This document shows positions 23,009 through 31,279 of a stretch of 44,587 nt of DNA, piece after piece; within the stretch, counting starts at the first letter, position 1; each line of letters opens with the position of its first letter. The translations under genes and the position numbers were made by a program. The stretch is from Ignavibacteria bacterium (GTDB taxonomy: Bacteria > Bacteroidota > Ignavibacteria > Tepidaquicellales > OLB5): positions 1 through 44,587 of the forward strand of contig JAIOIK010000043.1 in NCBI GenBank assembly GCA_019912545.1, written 5' to 3'. The notes under the pieces are model-generated. The model was not told the origin of the DNA, did not search any database, and worked only from the letters and a program-made list of their open reading frames with translations.

Positions 23009-23904
23009 TATCTCACTCTTACACTGCGTGGAGACGGCCTGAATGCCACAATATAAACAGTGATCAGGATTACCCCAAAAAATACAAATGCATAATAGAA
23101 AGTAACCAGGAAAATGAACATTACTGAATACTCTGAAATTATTTCTCCCTGCCTCTGGAAAACATATTCAACTCTCTGGCCAACTGTACGAAGCTTCTTT
23201 TCTTTCATTGTAAACTGCTTTTCGGTTACAACTGATTCATTGTAAGAAATATCATTTTGATTCAGAATTGAGATCAGTTCATTAACATGTATAGCATAGT
23301 TAAGAGAGTCACTGTAGAAGAACGTGTTAACGCCTATTACCTGCCCCTCGCTGTTTAGAAGCGGCCCGCCGCTGTTACCCGGACGTATCATAGCTGTATG
23401 CTGTATGACAAGAGCTTCATGGGTGTATTTTTCATCGCCATCGTAGTACCATGAGTCGTCATCAACTTTTTTGATCCTGCCAGCTGTTAAGTGGAAATAA
23501 TCCACATTCATATCTTCATCAGTTGGGTTTCCTATAGAGTAAACATTATCATTTTTATTAATGCGGATGCCTTCGCCAAGCTCGAGCACATTTTCACATT
23601 CATCTGATATCTGTACAATTGCCAGATCGCAGACTTTGCTTTCCATTATGACTTTTTTCACCCTGTAAACACGGTCATTCTTCATTTCAATCTTTGCAGA
23701 TTTCAGATCCAGGTCTTCGGTCACGTGGTGATTGGTTACAAAAGTGTTTTGATTGATGAAAAATCCGCTGGCAACTGCGCCTGTCTTATCGGTAATCAGT
23801 CCAATAGAAGCAATTGTTTGTTTATAGACTTCGCTTTCACCTTGCGAATAAACAAAGCCGCTTAAGATAAGGAAAACAATTATTATGCCGATCGGTTTTT
23901 TCAA
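23005..23904 (-). CDS. Membrane-anchored trypsin-like serine protease without PDZ domain
   Basis: 299 residues. Signal peptide 1-20 from TTG 23904. The trypsin-fold domain (about 30-215) has the triad His60 (TNHHV), Asp93 (CDLAI) and Ser178 (RPGNSGGP), the DegP/HtrA-like arrangement. The PDZ domains of DegP are missing; instead there is a linker and a C-terminal membrane helix (about 261-287) ending in an arginine-rich tail (RPSPRSVRVRY). It probably works in the periplasm, anchored to the inner membrane, in protein quality control or regulated cleavage. Coupled to DUF423 downstream. Confidence 0.88.
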   Translation of the reverse strand: MKKPIGIIIVFLILSGFVYSQGESEVYKQTIASIGLITDKTGAVASGFFINQNTFVTNHHVTEDLDLKSAKIEMKNDRVYRVKKVIMESKVCDLAIVQISDECENVLELGEGIRINKNDNVYSIGNPTDEDMNVDYFHLTAGRIKKVDDDSWYYDGDEKYTHEALVIQHTAMIRPGNSGGPLLNSEGQVIGVNTFFYSDSLNYAIHVNELISILNQNDISYNESVVTEKQFTMKEKKLRTVGQRVEYVFQRQGEIISEYSVMFIFLVTFYYAFVFFGVILITVYIVAFRPSPRSVRVRY

Positions 23905-24193
23905 ATCAAGCTTTTTATTTAGATTACAAATATCATCAAAACTGCGGGTGATTGTAAAGCCATTTCAACCGAAAGTTTTGTATTATTTTAACCTAAAGCG
24001 GGGGTGAATTGTTCCGATGAAAATGCCGAAAAATGGCTGAAAACAGCGATTTTATGGAGGTTCCAATGGTATATAACGAGGTTGTAAGAAGCAGAGCTAA
24101 TATTTGAGAGTTCAGTGTACTCCAAGAGGTTTTCGTTTGATAACACCTGAGGCTGCAATAGTGAATCAGTTTTGCTCAAAACTACTCAACATA
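23905..24193. other. Intergenic region between the serine protease and serS
   Basis: No convincing gene on either strand; the open frames here lack start signals and conserved features. The 5' region of the protease gene (minus) contains GATATTTG near 23926-23933, a weak match to the -7 box TAnnTTTG. The stretch ends in the repeat at 24194. Confidence 0.4.
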
Positions 24194-24280
24194 AGGTGTC
24201 AGGTCTGCGCAAAGCGCCCCTTCGGGGAGGACCCGCCTGTACGCCTGCCTGCTGAAGGCAGGGGCAGGCCTGACACAACA
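24194..24280. repeat. Family A hairpin interrupted by other palindromes
   Basis: The outer arms GGTGTCAGGTC and GGCCTGACACAAC form a family A REP. Inside are GCGCCCCTTCGGGG and CGCCTGCCTGCTGAAGGCAGG, i.e. two unrelated hairpins. It looks like a REP that received other repeat units. It lies just past the serS stop and may also end that transcript. Confidence 0.6.
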
Positions 24281-24328
24281 ATAATGAGCATTGATAGAAT
24301 TATTGCCTAATCCTGGCTTTATATCTGT

Positions 24329-25591
24329 CTATCCGATAACTTCGAATCCGGTATATTTATGCAGCGCTTTGGGTATAACTATTTTTCCTTCGGGAGTTTG
24401 GTTTGATTCTATCAAAGAAACATAAAGTCTTGAAGTAGCAAGCCCGCTGCCGTTGAGTATATGCAGGAATTCCGTCTTCTTATCACGCTTAAATCTTATC
24501 ATAGCGCGCCTGGACTGGAAATCAGTGCAGTTGCTCACGCTTGATGCTTCAAGCCATTTGTTTTCCGCCGGGCTCCATACTTCAATATCATACTGCTTGC
24601 TTGCAGCAAATCCCATATCACCCGTGCAGACATTAACAACGCGGTAGTGAACATTTAAAGCCTCAAGAATGCCGCACGCATGGTTCAGCATTTCTTCCAT
24701 TTGTGAATATGACTGTTCGGGAAGACAGAAATTGATCATCTCTACTTTATTGAACTGGTGCACTCTCAAAAATCCTTTGGTATCTTTGCCGTAACTTCCG
24801 GCTTCCCTTCTGAAGCACGCCGTATAGCCGCAGTATTTTACGGGAAGATCTTTCAGGTCGAGCACTTCATCTCTGTGAATGTTTACAATCGGTACTTCTG
24901 CAGTAGGTATTGCAAACAGATCGTCAGGATCGGTACGGTACATATCTTCTTCAAACTTTGGCACCTTTTCAGCGGCTTCCATCGATGCGCGGTTTACCAG
25001 GAAAGGCATAAAAACTTCAGTGTAGCCATTTAGCTTATGTGTATCAAGCATGAAATTTATCAGCGCGCGCTCTAACACCGCACCCCTGCCTTTGTAAAAA
25101 GGGAATCCGCTTCCGGAAATTTTTGCCCCGATGGAAAAATCGAGTATATCAAGTTTTTTGCCAAGTTCAACATGATCTAAATACTTAAAATCACCCGAAG
25201 CCTTTTCACCCCAAATGCGGAACCCAACATTGTCATCAGAGCTCTTTCCTTCAGGAACGGAATCCTCAGCAATATTGGGAATATCACGAAGCACTTCATC
25301 GATCATCTTTTCGGCTTCGGCAAGCCGCTCATCAATTGCTTTGATATCATCCGATACTTTCTTCATATCAGTGATCCTTGCAGATGCGTCTTTGCCTTCT
25401 TTTTTCATTACGGCAATTTCCTGTGAGACTGTATTGCGAAGGCTTTTGAGCTTTTCAACTTCACCTATGGATTCCCTGCGCTTTATATCAAGAGCAAGTA
25501 TTTTATCTACACTTTCCGTTTTCATGCCGCGGATCGTGAGCTTTTTCTTTATGTTATCGGGATTTTCCCGGATGAGTTTTATATCTAACAT
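24329..25591 (-). CDS. serS: Seryl-tRNA synthetase
   Basis: 420 residues, the usual length. An N-terminal antiparallel coiled-coil arm (about 30-100) binds the tRNA-Ser long arm. The class II core has motif 2 FRREAGSYGKDTKGFLRVHQF and motif 3 with GSGLATSRL near the C-terminus; TAEVPIVNIH and CTGDMGFAASKQYD are also typical. It charges tRNA-Ser (and serves selenocysteine tRNA where present). ATG start. A single gene, flanked by repeats on both sides. Confidence 0.98.
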   Translation of the reverse strand: MLDIKLIRENPDNIKKKLTIRGMKTESVDKILALDIKRRESIGEVEKLKSLRNTVSQEIAVMKKEGKDASARITDMKKVSDDIKAIDERLAEAEKMIDEVLRDIPNIAEDSVPEGKSSDDNVGFRIWGEKASGDFKYLDHVELGKKLDILDFSIGAKISGSGFPFYKGRGAVLERALINFMLDTHKLNGYTEVFMPFLVNRASMEAAEKVPKFEEDMYRTDPDDLFAIPTAEVPIVNIHRDEVLDLKDLPVKYCGYTACFRREAGSYGKDTKGFLRVHQFNKVEMINFCLPEQSYSQMEEMLNHACGILEALNVHYRVVNVCTGDMGFAASKQYDIEVWSPAENKWLEASSVSNCTDFQSRRAMIRFKRDKKTEFLHILNGSGLATSRLYVSLIESNQTPEGKIVIPKALHKYTGFEVIG

Positions 25592-25649
25592 TTTCTATTC
25601 AATTAAGAATTAGGAATTAAGAATTACGAATTAAAGATGGAATAAATAT

Positions 25650-25673
25650 GTGTCAGGTCTAAGGACCTGACAC
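25650..25673. repeat. Family A REP, single hairpin
   Basis: GTGTCAGGTCTAAGG..ACCTGACAC is a compact perfect hairpin of the GTCAGG/CCTGAC family, preceded by AATTAAGAATTACGAATTAA filler in the serS leader. Confidence 0.7.
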
Positions 25674-25700
25674 AACTGAAAATAAAAATCTAACAATCTT

Positions 25701-25773
25701 GACCCACCCCGTCTTTGCCTTCCGTCAGTGGCCGGACAGGTCGGCAAAGCCACCCCTCCGTAGGAGGGGAATA
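25701..25773. repeat. GACCCACCCC..CCACCCCTCC repeat with nested dyads
   Basis: CTTTGCCTTCC pairs loosely with GGTCGGCAAAG, followed by CCCCTCCGTAGGAGGGG (25753-25769). The small hairpin type also occurs at 41285-41303 and about 37540-37557. It is immediately downstream of the rmlD-like gene on the minus strand and could terminate it. Confidence 0.5.
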
Positions 25774-25784
25774 ATAATCTTATA

Positions 25785-26690
25785 CTACAGACCGAGCTGG
25801 ATCTTGAGCAGGCTTAAGCCCTCGGTTACATTGAGCGGTTTGATGCCAAGATCGGTTTCGGCTTTGAGTAATACAAAACTTGAATTCATAGGCCTCGCGG
25901 CTGCCTGGTTCAGGTCGCTGGTTTTAACCGGCATTACAAGGTTTTCATTAAGCCTGAAAACATTTGCGATCTTCACTGCAAACTCATAACGGCTCAGGTA
26001 TTCACTGCCGCAAATATTATATATACCGGATCTTTCCATATTAACAATTTTTACCAGTCCCCAACCAAGATCATCAATAATTGTAGGCATGCCAAACTGG
26101 TCATCAACAATTCTGACTGTATTTTTTTCGGCGAGCATATTTATCAGCCATGTGACAAAATTTGGCCGCAGGTTCCTGCCCGTGCCATAGAGAACCATTG
26201 TTCTTACTATGGCGAAATTGATGCCGCTTGTGATGAGTGCATTTTCTGCGGCAAGCTTACTTTTACCATAATAGCTTAAAGGATTAGGTTTTGAGGTTTC
26301 AGAATAATTTCCGGCTTTGCCGTCAAAAACATAATCGGTTGATATGTGTACAATTTTTGCAGAGTTTACTCTTGATGCAATAATAAAATGTTTCACAGCA
26401 TCAACATTAACTCTCCAGCTAAGCTCGCGCTCTGTTTCGCAGCCGTCAACATTTGTGTACGCAGCACAGTTAATAACTACCGAGGGCATGTATTTCTTAA
26501 CTGATTCCTTTACATCTTCCTTCTTGGTAATATCCATCGGGAAGTAATCATACCCGCGCGGTTCAAATGCGTTATCATGCAGATCGGTCAGGATAAGCTC
26601 GTGCGAAGTCTCATTGCGGAAAAGTTCGGTTACTTTTTGTCCAAGGAGTCCGTTTGCGCCGGTAAGTAATATTTTTTTAGATTGTATCAA
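25785..26690 (-). CDS. SDR-family sugar nucleotide reductase, RmlD-like (dTDP-4-dehydrorhamnose reductase)
   Basis: 301 residues. Rossmann NAD(P) motif TGANGLLGQ (10-18); YTNVDGCE and STDYVFDG (YVFDG is a strong RmlD mark); catalytic YYGKSK (Tyr-x3-Lys). It would reduce dTDP-4-keto-rhamnose to dTDP-rhamnose for surface polysaccharide, although the other rml genes are absent here, so it may be a related reductase. Start TTG 26690. It is the last gene of a minus-strand run with the PfkB kinase and aldo/keto reductase, separated from the kinase by a hairpin repeat. Confidence 0.82.
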   Translation of the reverse strand: MIQSKKILLTGANGLLGQKVTELFRNETSHELILTDLHDNAFEPRGYDYFPMDITKKEDVKESVKKYMPSVVINCAAYTNVDGCETERELSWRVNVDAVKHFIIASRVNSAKIVHISTDYVFDGKAGNYSETSKPNPLSYYGKSKLAAENALITSGINFAIVRTMVLYGTGRNLRPNFVTWLINMLAEKNTVRIVDDQFGMPTIIDDLGWGLVKIVNMERSGIYNICGSEYLSRYEFAVKIANVFRLNENLVMPVKTSDLNQAAARPMNSSFVLLKAETDLGIKPLNVTEGLSLLKIQLGL

Positions 26691-26705
26691 ATGTTTGTTT
26701 TCTTT

Positions 26706-26752
26706 ACCTCACCCCCCAGCCCCTCTCCTAAAAGAGAGGGGAGTGAAGGGGA
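26706..26752. repeat. CCTCACCC/GAAGGGGA nested hairpin
   Basis: CCTCACCCCC, then CCCCTCTCCTAAAAGAGAGGGG, then AGTGAAGGGG. The same plan as 21133-21182. It separates the PfkB kinase gene from the rmlD-like gene on the minus strand. Confidence 0.6.
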
Positions 26753-26762
26753 CAGGTTATTT

Positions 26763-27731
26763 TCATAAACTCAAGCCTCTTAGGTCTTCCACTCCGTGCA
26801 GAGATGCATTCAGGCTTGCCATATTATTGGCAAAATTGAGCGCTTCGGTGAAGTCCTTACATTTTAATTCAGCGTTTTTATAAAAAAATGATGATGCAAA
26901 AACATCGCCGCAGCCCGTAGAATCAACAAACTTCGGGCTATCAATAGAAGGAACATCAAGCCTGTGCAGATCGTAATAATTATCGGAGCCATCTATTTCA
27001 GTTTTCCGGGTGTACATAGTTACACCAGCCCTGCCGCGAGTAACTACAAGACATTTCACATTGCCTCCGGCAAGGATCTTTTCGGCAGTTTCATATTCTG
27101 TAACATTCTCTCCTGTAAATATTGCCATTTCGGATTCATTCATCTGCAGTGTATCGCATGAGTTTACCCATTGCTGCCAGTTATCCACAGGCATTTGCTT
27201 CCTTGTGCCGTCGGGGAAGGTCTGCATCACGAGATTATGAAGATCCATGTGAATATACCCATTGAAATTATCACGTATCATCAGCATAGTATCAAGCTCA
27301 AGATCGACTCCCGAAACAAGATTAATGAGTATTCCATTCAGGTCTTTTAAAAGACCTTTTATCTGTTCCAGCTTAACAGGCAGTGTCGGCTCGGTCGAGT
27401 TTTCCTCGCGGTCATATGTTTTCTTCGCAGATACATTCAGAACCGAAGCTTCATCTTTATAGAACAGGTTTACAATCCTGGTTTTGTGCGGCGTGCTGAA
27501 AATATGGCCCTGTTTAAGATTCGGGAATTTTGCGAGGAATCCGGAAACAGAACTAAACTCATCTTCGCCGAGATTCATAACCGGGTAAACATCAGCTTTG
27601 CCGGAGGAGATCACAGCCAGCGATACCGCAGAATACAGTATTCCGCCGAACTGCTTTTCGGTGGAACCGGTTCCGCGGTAGATATAATCCATGCAGGGTT
27701 CACCAATTACAGCAAGCTTAAGTTTAGGCAA
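26763..27731 (-). CDS. PfkB-family carbohydrate/nucleoside kinase
   Basis: 322 residues. The C-terminal PfkB signature reads DSTGCGDVFASSFF: the anion-hole GxGD with the catalytic aspartate, cysteine replacing the usual alanine. An N-terminal glycine-rich GGILYSAVSLA sits in the sugar-binding position. The C-terminal EALNFANNMASL is also family-typical. The substrate cannot be told; ribokinase-like sugars are likely. The TTG start overlaps the aldo/keto reductase stop by eight bases, so it is coupled to it. Together they suggest a small carbohydrate pathway. Confidence 0.85.
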   Translation of the reverse strand: MPKLKLAVIGEPCMDYIYRGTGSTEKQFGGILYSAVSLAVISSGKADVYPVMNLGEDEFSSVSGFLAKFPNLKQGHIFSTPHKTRIVNLFYKDEASVLNVSAKKTYDREENSTEPTLPVKLEQIKGLLKDLNGILINLVSGVDLELDTMLMIRDNFNGYIHMDLHNLVMQTFPDGTRKQMPVDNWQQWVNSCDTLQMNESEMAIFTGENVTEYETAEKILAGGNVKCLVVTRGRAGVTMYTRKTEIDGSDNYYDLHRLDVPSIDSPKFVDSTGCGDVFASSFFYKNAELKCKDFTEALNFANNMASLNASLHGVEDLRGLSL

Positions 27732-28683
27732 ATATTTCCTTTACCCTTTTCTCCATTTCGCGTGTGAACTCAATATCTGCCGCCGCACAGTTTTCTATTA
27801 TCTGTTCCGGCCGTGATGCGCTTGTGATTGCGCTGGTAATGTTACTTTTCCGGAGGCACCATGCAAGTGCAAGTTGTGTAGAGGTGTGGCCAAGACTCTC
27901 TGCATATTTCTTAAAATTATCAACTTTGGCAAGCAGCGCTTCATCCGTAACGGAATCCCTCATAAATGCACCCATTCCATCGTGAGCGGCGCGTGAATCT
28001 TTAGGAATAATTCCGCCCGAATATTTTCCGCTGAGCAGACCCTGGGCAATAGGCGACCAAACTACTTCGCCCATGCCGTGTTTTTCGCATGTTGCCATTA
28101 CCCCATCGGTTTCTATTTGAGGACGGATAATACTATACTGAGGCTGATTGCTCACAGGCCGGTGAAGATTATGTTTTTCGCAAACTGCAGCAGCATCATC
28201 AATATTTTCGGCTGACCATACACTCACTCCCCAATATAACAGCTTACCCTGCCTGATCAGATCGTCAAATGCGCGGCATATTTCTTCCATCGGTACACTG
28301 GGGTCATGGCGGTGGCACTGGTAGAGATCGATATAATCTGCCTTTAATCTTTTAAGCGAGGCATTAACTGACTCAACAATGTGCTTGCGCGAGAGTCCCT
28401 GGTTATTTGGGTTTGGCGACATTGGCCAAAAACACTTCGAGGCGAGTACAATATCTTCGCGCTTTACTTTCATTTCATCAAAAAGTATTTTGCCAAGCGA
28501 GGTTTCTGCACCACCTTTATTGTAAATATCTGCAGTATCAACAAAGATTATGCCGTGCTCTATTGCGGTAGAAATGCACTTTAGCGCGGTTTTATCATCA
28601 ATTCCCATTCCATACGTAAGCCAGCTTCCGATACCGATTACCGATAGCTTTACGCCGCTTTTTCCGAGTTGTCTGTATTTCAT
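27724..28683 (-). CDS. Aldo/keto reductase
   Basis: 319 residues, TIM-barrel AKR. Catalytic tetrad positions are seen in FVDTADIYNKGGAE (Asp, Tyr), LASKCF (Lys) and YQCHRHDP (His); the NADPH-binding end is TSAITSASRPEQIIEN. The pattern resembles the Kv-beta/YghZ branch. It reduces a carbonyl compound with NADPH; the substrate is unknown. The ATG start is preceded by promoter-like elements in the divergent gap to the acyltransferase. It begins the minus-strand run that continues into the PfkB kinase. Confidence 0.9.
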   Translation of the reverse strand: MKYRQLGKSGVKLSVIGIGSWLTYGMGIDDKTALKCISTAIEHGIIFVDTADIYNKGGAETSLGKILFDEMKVKREDIVLASKCFWPMSPNPNNQGLSRKHIVESVNASLKRLKADYIDLYQCHRHDPSVPMEEICRAFDDLIRQGKLLYWGVSVWSAENIDDAAAVCEKHNLHRPVSNQPQYSIIRPQIETDGVMATCEKHGMGEVVWSPIAQGLLSGKYSGGIIPKDSRAAHDGMGAFMRDSVTDEALLAKVDNFKKYAESLGHTSTQLALAWCLRKSNITSAITSASRPEQIIENCAAADIEFTREMEKRVKEIFA

Positions 28684-28705
28684 ATTATAATTGAGGTATA
28701 AGTTA

Positions 28706-28741
28706 CAAATATAGTAAAACGCCCTTGCTTAATATAGTCAA
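28706..28741 (-). promoter_or_regulatory. Candidate promoter for the aldo/keto reductase gene
   Basis: On the minus strand, TATATTTG (28713-28706) matches the Bacteroidota -7 consensus TAnnTTTG exactly. TTGACT (28741-28736) upstream could be the -33 element, with spacing a few bases longer than usual. It lies 23 bases before the ATG. Confidence 0.45.
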
Positions 28742-28788
28742 AGTGCTGGATATGCCATTGTAAAGGTATTAGCGAAACTAATTGATAT

Positions 28789-29685
28789 ATGAATGTTTTT
28801 TGGTTAGTTTTGAGAATGCATTTTGCTGTTTACATATTATTTCTGATCTTAAAGGTCATAGTTCCCATCTTACCCCTGCCATTGGTTAGATTTAACGCTA
28901 GAGTGATAGGCGCTTTCTTCTACTATCTCATACCCGTAAGGAAGTCAACTGCGCTTAGCAATCTCAAACTCGCTTTTCCCGAAAAAAGCAATAAAGAACT
29001 GAACCGGATCATAAAGGGATGTTACAGGAATGTCTTTACAGTTATCGGGGAGTTTTTGTGTATGCAGAGATTTTCGGATGAGGAGATGAACAAGATCATG
29101 CGGATAACAAATCCGGAACTGATCTACAGCAAGCTTAAAACCGGCAGAAGCCTTATACTTATCAGCGCGCATTTCGGTAACTGGGAACTGACGGCATACG
29201 GCTGTGCAAGAACACTGGGTAAGAAATTAAATGTTGTGGTAAAAGAGCAATCAAACAAGCGGCTTGATAAGGCCATTAATGAGATGCGTTCTTCTGCCGG
29301 GAATAAAATGATCGAAATGCGGGGTTCATTGAGGGGAATTTTAAACGCTCTGCATGGCGGGGAAATAGTTGCAATGCTGGGCGACCAGGCTGCACCAAAG
29401 GAAAACATCAGGATAAATTTCTTTGTTAATGATGTACCGGCATTTGAAGGAACAGCAAAGATCGCAATAAAAACCGGTGCAGCTGTTCTTTTCGGAGTTT
29501 CTGTGAGAAACGAAGAAGGGAACTATGAAGTTACAATGCAGGAAATAGATACTTCAAAATTTACAGAAGCAAGCGAAGAGAACGTGAAAGATCTAACGCA
29601 GATGCATATTGATCTGCTTGTTGAACAGATAAGAAAAAGGCCTGATCACTGGCTTTGGTTTCACAGGAGGTTTAAGAATGTATGA
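28789..29685 (+). CDS. Lipid A biosynthesis acyltransferase (LpxL/HtrB family)
   Basis: 298 residues. An N-terminal membrane anchor (about 8-28) is followed by a lysophospholipid acyltransferase domain with the catalytic HFGNWE (His-x4-Glu), then GDQAAPKENI and RRPDHWLWFHRRFK-like C-terminal residues, all typical of LpxL/LpxM. It adds a secondary acyl chain to lipid A at the inner membrane, showing that the organism makes lipopolysaccharide. The glycosyltransferase at 31280-32314, on the same strand, may once have followed it directly; a transposase and repeat arrays now fill the 1.6 kb between them. Confidence 0.9.
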   Translation: MNVFWLVLRMHFAVYILFLILKVIVPILPLPLVRFNARVIGAFFYYLIPVRKSTALSNLKLAFPEKSNKELNRIIKGCYRNVFTVIGEFLCMQRFSDEEMNKIMRITNPELIYSKLKTGRSLILISAHFGNWELTAYGCARTLGKKLNVVVKEQSNKRLDKAINEMRSSAGNKMIEMRGSLRGILNALHGGEIVAMLGDQAAPKENIRINFFVNDVPAFEGTAKIAIKTGAAVLFGVSVRNEEGNYEVTMQEIDTSKFTEASEENVKDLTQMHIDLLVEQIRKRPDHWLWFHRRFKNV

Positions 29686-29710
29686 AGTATGTTACCATAA
29701 ATAAAAATGT

Positions 29711-30410
29711 GGTGTCGGGTTTATGAACCGACACGCCGGCTCATTCAAAAGAGTTTCTGGAAAGCTTCGCTTTCCGCGTCAGGTGAATACCTGACGCCAC
29801 GGTTTTATGGTTTTTGTAAGCTTTGCTTTCTCGTCAGGTTTGTAACCTGACACGCCGGCTGTGCCGGCAGGATAAGCATTGATATAAAGCCAACGAAAAG
29901 AGGATTCTGGAAAGCTTCGCTTTCCGCGTCAGGTGAATACCTAACGCCACTGTTTGTTAGGTATTTTTTGCATTTGTGGTGTCAGGTTTGTAACCTGACA
30001 CACCGGCTGTGCCGGCAGAATAAGCATTGGTGATTTAAAGCCAATAGAAAGGGGATTTTGGAAAGCTTCGCTTTCCGCGTCAGGTAAATACCTGGCGCTA
30101 CGGTTTGTTTGATATTTTTTGCATTTGTGGTGTCAGGTTTGTAACCTGACACACAGCTTTTTTCAGGCAGAATATACATTGATGATTTAAAGCCAATAGA
30201 AAGAGGATTTTGGAAAGCTTCGCTTTCCGCGTCAGGTAAATACCTGACGCCGCTGTTTGCCGTGGTATTTTTGCATTTGTGGTGTCAGGTTTGTAACCTG
30301 ACACGCCAGCTGTGCCGGCAGTATAAGCATTGATGTAAAGCCAACGAAAAGAGGATTCTGAAAAGCTTCGCTTCCCGCGTCAGGTGAATACCTTAGTACA
30401 GTTTTTTTGA
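29711..30410. repeat. Tandem array of family A repeat units (about 150 bp each) upstream of the transposase
   Basis: Four to five units. Each unit holds GTGTCAGGTTTGTAACC..TGACAC, a GCCGGCTGTGCCGGC hairpin, the linker GCATTGAT..AAAGCCAA..GAAAAGAGGAT, the hairpin GGAAAGCTTCGCTTTCC, and CGTCAGGTGAATACC..TGACGCCAC. CATTTGTGGTGTCAGG starts at 29971, 30122 and 30274, periods of 151 and 152. The copies have diverged by point changes. The last unit is cut off after CGTCAGGTGAATACC, just before the transposase. The two GTCAGG hairpins are inverted and bounded by GTGG, i.e. a REP pair (BIME). Confidence 0.88.
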
Positions 30411-30413
30411 ATT

Positions 30414-30989
30414 GTGGTGTTTTTTGATGCTAGCAATAATTACAATAAATTGGGACTTAGAGGCAGAAAATATTATGATAAATTAGGTAATACTTATTTT
30501 ATTACCTCAACAATTCTTGGACATCTAAAAGTGTTCAAGTTAAATGATAAATATTGCGATATACTAGTTGATTCTTTAAAGTATCTTCTGATAGAACATT
30601 CTTCACATATTAATGCCTATGTTATTATGCCCAATCATATTCATTTTGTTTTAAAAATGCAAGACGGAGAGAGCATATCTGACTTCATGAGGGATTTCAA
30701 AAGACATACCTCAAAAGAGATTAAAAAATTACTTATTATGGAAAAGGAAATGAATATTATTGCAAAATTGACTAAATTGAGCGGTACTGGCAAGTATAAA
30801 TTATGGATGGATAGATTTGATGATGTAATTATTACAACAAGGAAGGTCCTGGATGTGAAGATCAATTATATTCACTATAATCCTGTGAGAGCCGGTTTAG
30901 TTGAGAAAGTAACGGATTGGAAGTATTCAAGTGCAAGAAATTATTATTGTGATGACGATTCCATAATAAAAGTAGAAAGAAACATTTGA
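30414..30989 (+). CDS. REP-associated tyrosine transposase (Y1/HUH family)
   Basis: 191 residues from GTG 30414; the GTG lies in the ATTGTGGTGT end of a repeat unit, so the real start could be TTG at 30450 (KLGLRG). The HUH motif is MPNHIHF (His75, His77). The nucleophile is Tyr152 in NYIHYNPVRAGLVEK, followed by WKYSSARNYY, the classic RAYT ending. The protein should nick and rejoin single-stranded DNA at the hairpins of its cognate palindromes. It is a single gene surrounded by family A units on both sides (29711-30410 and 31004-31254), without insertion-sequence ends of its own. Confidence 0.92.
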   Translation: MVFFDASNNYNKLGLRGRKYYDKLGNTYFITSTILGHLKVFKLNDKYCDILVDSLKYLLIEHSSHINAYVIMPNHIHFVLKMQDGESISDFMRDFKRHTSKEIKKLLIMEKEMNIIAKLTKLSGTGKYKLWMDRFDDVIITTRKVLDVKINYIHYNPVRAGLVEKVTDWKYSSARNYYCDDDSIIKVERNI

Positions 30990-31003
30990 TTCAATAACAT
31001 ATG

Positions 31004-31254
31004 CAGGAAAGCTTCGCTTTCCGCGTCAGGTGAATACCTGACGCCACTGTTCTAGGGTTTTTGTAAGCTTTGCTTTCTCGTCAGGTGGATACCTAACGCC
31101 ACGGTCTGCCATGGTGATTTCTCATATGTGGTGTCAGGTTTGTAACCTGACACATAGGCTTTGCCAGCAGAACAAACATGGTAATATTATGCCGTTGGAA
31201 AAAGTTTTTGGAATTCCTCGCTTTCTGCGTCAGATGAATACCTGACGCTACGGT
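31004..31254. repeat. Family A repeat units downstream of the transposase
   Basis: GGAAAGCTTCGCTTTCCGCG with GTCAGGTGAATACC..TGACGCC (31006-31046), a truncated CTTTGCTTTC..GTCAGGTGGATACCTAACGCCAC, then GTGGTGTCAGGTTTGTAACC..TGACAC (about 31129-31153) and a mutated last unit ending CAGATGAATACCTGACGC (about 31230-31248). Together with the upstream array this brackets the transposase. Confidence 0.85.
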
Positions 31255-31279
31255 TTTTGCAGTTACACTGGAAATCTAA

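Noticed and set aside
29982-30304. Minus-strand open frames within the repeat array (about 65 and 68 codons)
   Set aside because: They are translations of the repeat unit itself, repeat with the same period, and lack start signals.
29711-30410. CRISPR-like array of regular repeats
   Set aside because: Units are about 150 bp with several internal palindromes and similar, not unique, intervening sequence; no cas genes; a Y1 transposase of REP type is adjacent.
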